From: Pseudomonadota bacterium
GTDB taxonomy: Bacteria > Myxococcota > Myxococcia > Myxococcales > Anaeromyxobacteraceae
Assembly (NCBI GenBank): GCA_023411405.1
Contig: JAEYOU010000262.1
Location: forward strand, 1-8,474
Reading direction: 5' to 3'
DNA length: 8,474 nt
In this document: piece after piece, positions 6,039 to 8,474 of the stretch
Position numbering within the stretch: position 1 is the stretch's first letter
How the letters are laid out: every line of letters starts with the position of its first letter
Made by a program: the position numbers and the translations under genes
The notes under the pieces: model-generated
What the model was told of the DNA's origin: nothing
Databases searched by the model: none
The model's input: the letters and a program-made list of their open reading frames with translations, nothing else

Positions 6039-7469
6039 GTGTCGTTCGCAAGCCTCGAGTTCTTCGTCTTCCTGCCGATCGTCCTGGCGATCTACTACGC
6101 GCTCACGCAGCGCTGGCAGAACCGGTTCCTCCTCGTCGCCGGCTACTTCTTCTACGGCTGGTGGGATTGGCGCTTCCTCGGGCTCATCGGCCTCTCCACC
6201 ATTTGTGACTACCTGGTGGGTCTCGGTCTAGCCCGGCTCGGCCCGGTGGACCGGCGGCGGAGGTGGCTCCTGGCCGCCTCGCTGAGCCTCAACCTGGGCT
6301 TCCTCGGGACCTTCAAGTACTTCGACTTCTTCGCCACCTCCGCGACCGGGCTGCTGGAACGCCTCGGGTTCGCGGCCGACCCGGTCACGCTCCACGTGAT
6401 CCTCCCGGTCGGCATCTCGTTCTACACGTTCCAGAGCATGGCCTACACGATCGACGTCTACCGCGGCCGGACACCGGCGGTGCGGAGCTTCATCGACCTC
6501 GCGCTCTACGTGAACTACTTCCCGCAGCTCGTCGCCGGGCCGATCGAGCGCGCGCAGAACCTGCTGCCGCAGCTCACCGCGCGGCGGGTCGTCACGGCGC
6601 GCCAGCTCGCCGAGGGCGGCGTGCTCATCCTCCTCGGCCTGTTCCGGAAGATCGTCGTCGCCGACACCGTCGCGCCCTTCGTCCAGGCCGCGTTCGCGCA
6701 CCCGGACGCGTACTCCTCGAGCGGTCTCCTCGTCGCGACGCTCCTCTTCTCGCTCCAGATCTACGGCGACTTCGCGGGCTACAGCGACATCGCGCGCGGG
6801 ACCTCGAAGCTCATGGGCATCGAGCTCATGCGGAACTTCGAGCAGCCGTACTTCTCCACCAGCATCACCGAGTTCTGGCGCCGCTGGCACGTCTCGCTCT
6901 CGACCTGGCTGCGCGACTACCTCTACGTGCCGCTCGGCGGGAGCCGGCGCGGGACGCTCCGCACCTACCGGAACCTGCTCCTCACGATGCTCCTCGGCGG
7001 GCTCTGGCACGGCGCGGCGTGGGGGTTCGTCCTCTGGGGAGCGCTGCACGGGCTGTACCTCGCGCTCCACAAGCTCGTCTCCGCCCTGCGGCCGCCCGCC
7101 GCCGACCCGCCGCGGCTCCTCCAGCTCGCGAAGGGCGCGGCGCTGTTCCTGCTCGTGTCGCTCACGTGGATCCCCTTCCGCGAGCCGGACGGCGGGAGGG
7201 CCCTCCACTTCCTCTCCCGCCTCCTCGCGTGGGACGGCCCGCTCCTCGACCTCGCGAACCCCGGCAAGGTGCTCCAGCCCGGGCTCGCGCTCGTCCTCTG
7301 CGCTCTCGCGACGATCGCCCTCGACGTGCCCATCCGGCGGAGCGGAGACCACGAGGTGTTCCTGCGGTGGCCCACGCTCGCCCGCGCGAGCCTCTACGTC
7401 GTGATCGCAGCCGGCCTCACGCTGTTCGGGGGGAGCCATGACGTCGCGTTCATCTATTTTCAGTTCTGA
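6039..7469 (+). CDS. MBOAT-family membrane O-acyltransferase (AlgI/DltB type)
   Basis: 476 residues from GTG 6039. It is a multipass inner-membrane enzyme that moves acyl (usually acetyl) groups to a partner, which decorates an exported polysaccharide. Visible family marks are the N-terminal SLEFFVFLPIVLAIYY, GYFFYGWWDWRF (35-46), ILPVGISFYTFQSMAYTIDVYRG (121-143), YFPQLVAGPIERA (160-172), IYGDFAGYSDIARG (241-254), the signature SITEFWRRWHVSLSTWLRDYLY (275-296) with H284, and GGLWHGAAWGF (320-330) with H324, the expected catalytic His. Length and motif order match full-length AlgI-like proteins (about 470-520 residues), and it ends FIYFQF as many do. The downstream SGNH-like ORF overlaps its 3' end by 32 bp, the typical partner position. 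No alginate or teichoic acid genes are visible, so the substrate is unknown; a named symbol is not justified. Confidence 0.93.
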   Translation: MSFASLEFFVFLPIVLAIYYALTQRWQNRFLLVAGYFFYGWWDWRFLGLIGLSTICDYLVGLGLARLGPVDRRRRWLLAASLSLNLGFLGTFKYFDFFATSATGLLERLGFAADPVTLHVILPVGISFYTFQSMAYTIDVYRGRTPAVRSFIDLALYVNYFPQLVAGPIERAQNLLPQLTARRVVTARQLAEGGVLILLGLFRKIVVADTVAPFVQAAFAHPDAYSSSGLLVATLLFSLQIYGDFAGYSDIARGTSKLMGIELMRNFEQPYFSTSITEFWRRWHVSLSTWLRDYLYVPLGGSRRGTLRTYRNLLLTMLLGGLWHGAAWGFVLWGALHGLYLALHKLVSALRPPAADPPRLLQLAKGAALFLLVSLTWIPFREPDGGRALHFLSRLLAWDGPLLDLANPGKVLQPGLALVLCALATIALDVPIRRSGDHEVFLRWPTLARASLYVVIAAGLTLFGGSHDVAFIYFQF

Positions 7470-8474
7470 GACGCTGCGGGCAGGCGGGCTCCGGCCGTGG
7501 GCGGCGCTCCTCGCGCTGCTCGTCCTCGCCGCGGGCAACCTCGTCGCCTGGACCGCGCAGCGGGCGGGGCGCATCTCGACGAGCGTCCCGCGGGCGCTGC
7601 TCGACGAGCGCCGGGCGACGCTGGCGGCGCAGCCGGGGGTCTGGTTCCTCGGGAACTCGACGATGGCGAGCGCGCTCTCGGAGGACGCGCTGCGCGCCCG
7701 GCTCGGCGAGCGCTGGGTGAAGGCGCCCCTCGGGAGCAGCACGCTCCAGGTCTCGCTGTCGCTCGCCGAGCGCGCCCTCGCGGACGCGTCGAGCCCGCCG
7801 GCCACGATCGTGGTGTTCGCGACGAAGGACGACGTGAACGTGAACGGAGATCGCGCCCGCGTGTCGCGCCGGTACGAGCGCGCCCTCGAGGGCCGGTCCT
7901 TCGGTGAGCTCCTGGCGACCGCGGTGCCGGCGTACGCGTGCCGGTTCGCGATCCAGGCGGAGCTCCTCAACGGGATCGTCGCGCTGCTCGCGCCGGCGCG
8001 CGCCTCCGCCGGGGACGCCGTCGACGCGCCCGCGCCGCCGGCGCGCGACCTCGCCGCGGACTTCGAGCTCACCCACCTGCACAAGCAGGGCCGCGACTAC
8101 ACCCCGGCCGTCCGGGAGCAGGCCCGGCGAGGGAGACTGCTGGGCCGCCTCCTGGAGCGGTTCCCGGAGCGCCCGGTGTGGGCGGCGTTCATGGCGGTCA
8201 ACGGCTTCGTCAGCATCGGCCTCTTGGCGAGCCTCGCCATGATCACCGGCACGTCGTTCGTGTTTCCGTCCCTCGGGCCCACGGCGTTTCTGATTTTCTT
8301 CAATCCCCACGCGCGCTCGGCGAGCCCCCGCAACGCCATCCTGGGCCACGCCATAGGAATCGCCTGCGGCTACGGGGCCCTGGTCGTCACCGGCCTGGGC
8401 GCCGCCGGCCCGATCATCGAGATGGGCGTCGATTTTCCCCGGGTGCTGGCCGCGGCCCTCTCCCTCGCCTGCAC
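7438..8474 (+). CDS. SGNH-like MBOAT partner fused in frame to an HPP-family membrane domain (partial)
   Basis: From the ATG at 7438 the frame is open for 345 codons to the right edge. It overlaps the MBOAT stop by 32 bp, suggesting translational coupling; GGAG lies only 2 nt before the ATG. Residues 21-38 are one membrane anchor. VWFLGNSTMASAL (68-80) resembles block I of SGNH/AlgJ-like acetyltransferases, with S74 the nucleophile candidate, and TIVVFATKDDVNVNG (123-137) looks like a following strand and loop. No later catalytic Asp/His block is seen. The SGNH-like part runs to about residue 240 (GRLLGRLLER). From FPERPVWAAFMAVNGF (242-257) the sequence is clearly HPP family, with SFVFPSLGPTAFLIFF and ASPRNAILGHAIGIACGYG (295-313). 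A normal SGNH partner is longer and never ends this way. I consider it a real gene start joined to a foreign 3' part; natural fusion or misassembly cannot be separated here. Confidence 0.65.
   Translation, partial: MTSRSSIFSSETLRAGGLRPWAALLALLVLAAGNLVAWTAQRAGRISTSVPRALLDERRATLAAQPGVWFLGNSTMASALSEDALRARLGERWVKAPLGSSTLQVSLSLAERALADASSPPATIVVFATKDDVNVNGDRARVSRRYERALEGRSFGELLATAVPAYACRFAIQAELLNGIVALLAPARASAGDAVDAPAPPARDLAADFELTHLHKQGRDYTPAVREQARRGRLLGRLLERFPERPVWAAFMAVNGFVSIGLLASLAMITGTSFVFPSLGPTAFLIFFNPHARSASPRNAILGHAIGIACGYGALVVTGLGAAGPIIEMGVDFPRVLAAALSLAC
8161..8474 (+). other. HPP-family domain (N-terminal half) within the fusion ORF
   Basis: HPP proteins are small multipass membrane proteins; some cyanobacterial and plastid members are reported nitrite transporters. 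Here, hydrophobic segments correspond to fusion residues 249-268, 273-289, 300-320 and from 335 on. The eponymous His-Pro-Pro motif would fall beyond the window. No in-frame ATG/GTG/TTG with a ribosome site precedes the domain, so it does not look like a separate gene. A(T)-ending codons (ttt, att, aat, ata, gga, gat) are more frequent than in the upstream part. Confidence 0.75.

Noticed and set aside
6228..8084. Long minus-strand open frame (618 codons) opposite the MBOAT and SGNH-like genes
   Set aside because: It is rich in Arg, Glu and Ala without domain features; the plus strand carries the full MBOAT signature and a coupled downstream frame.

Overview
The window is very GC-rich double-stranded chromosomal DNA with a strong G/C third-position bias. 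It carries envelope and secreted-protein genes. The style (long GC-rich genes, a secreted multidomain expansin, a TMTC-like membrane glycosyltransferase with TPRs, an outer-membrane beta-barrel candidate) fits a Gram-negative bacterium. Myxococcota or a related deltaproteobacterial group is my best guess. No rRNA or marker gene is present to prove it, and the taxonomic call is an inference.

Layout, left to right. (1) 1-1339, minus: a GT-C/TMTC-like multipass glycosyltransferase with C-terminal TPRs, running off the left edge. (2) 1401-3704, minus: a secreted cellulose-directed expansin with architecture signal peptide, CBM3, FN3, FN3, Cys-rich region, double-psi beta-barrel, CBM63-like domain. 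It lies 61 bp upstream of gene 1 in the same direction. (3) 3705-4241: a 537-bp divergent intergenic region with several inverted repeats. (4) 4242-5141, plus: an unrecognised secreted or outer-membrane beta-barrel candidate. (5) 5148-5799, minus: a TRIC/UPF0126 channel gene that is complete in content but broken by a frameshift near 5341-5343; it converges on gene 4 with a 6-bp gap. (6) 5800-6038: a short divergent intergenic region. (7) 6039-7469, plus: an MBOAT O-acyltransferase (AlgI/DltB type). (8) 7438 to the right edge, plus: an ORF overlapping gene 7 by 32 bp. It starts like the membrane-anchored SGNH-type partner of an MBOAT and continues without a stop into the N-terminal half of an HPP-family membrane protein.

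How the genes may work together: MBOAT plus an SGNH-like partner is the classic arrangement for O-acetylating an exported polysaccharide, and the overlap suggests coupled translation. The expansin would loosen cellulose or other wall glycans outside the cell, and the neighbouring TMTC-like enzyme might glycosylate exported proteins; that link is speculative. I see no complete new system (no CRISPR, IS element or tRNA). The points most worth checking are the SGNH-HPP chimera at the right end, the unusual expansin, and the broken TRIC gene.
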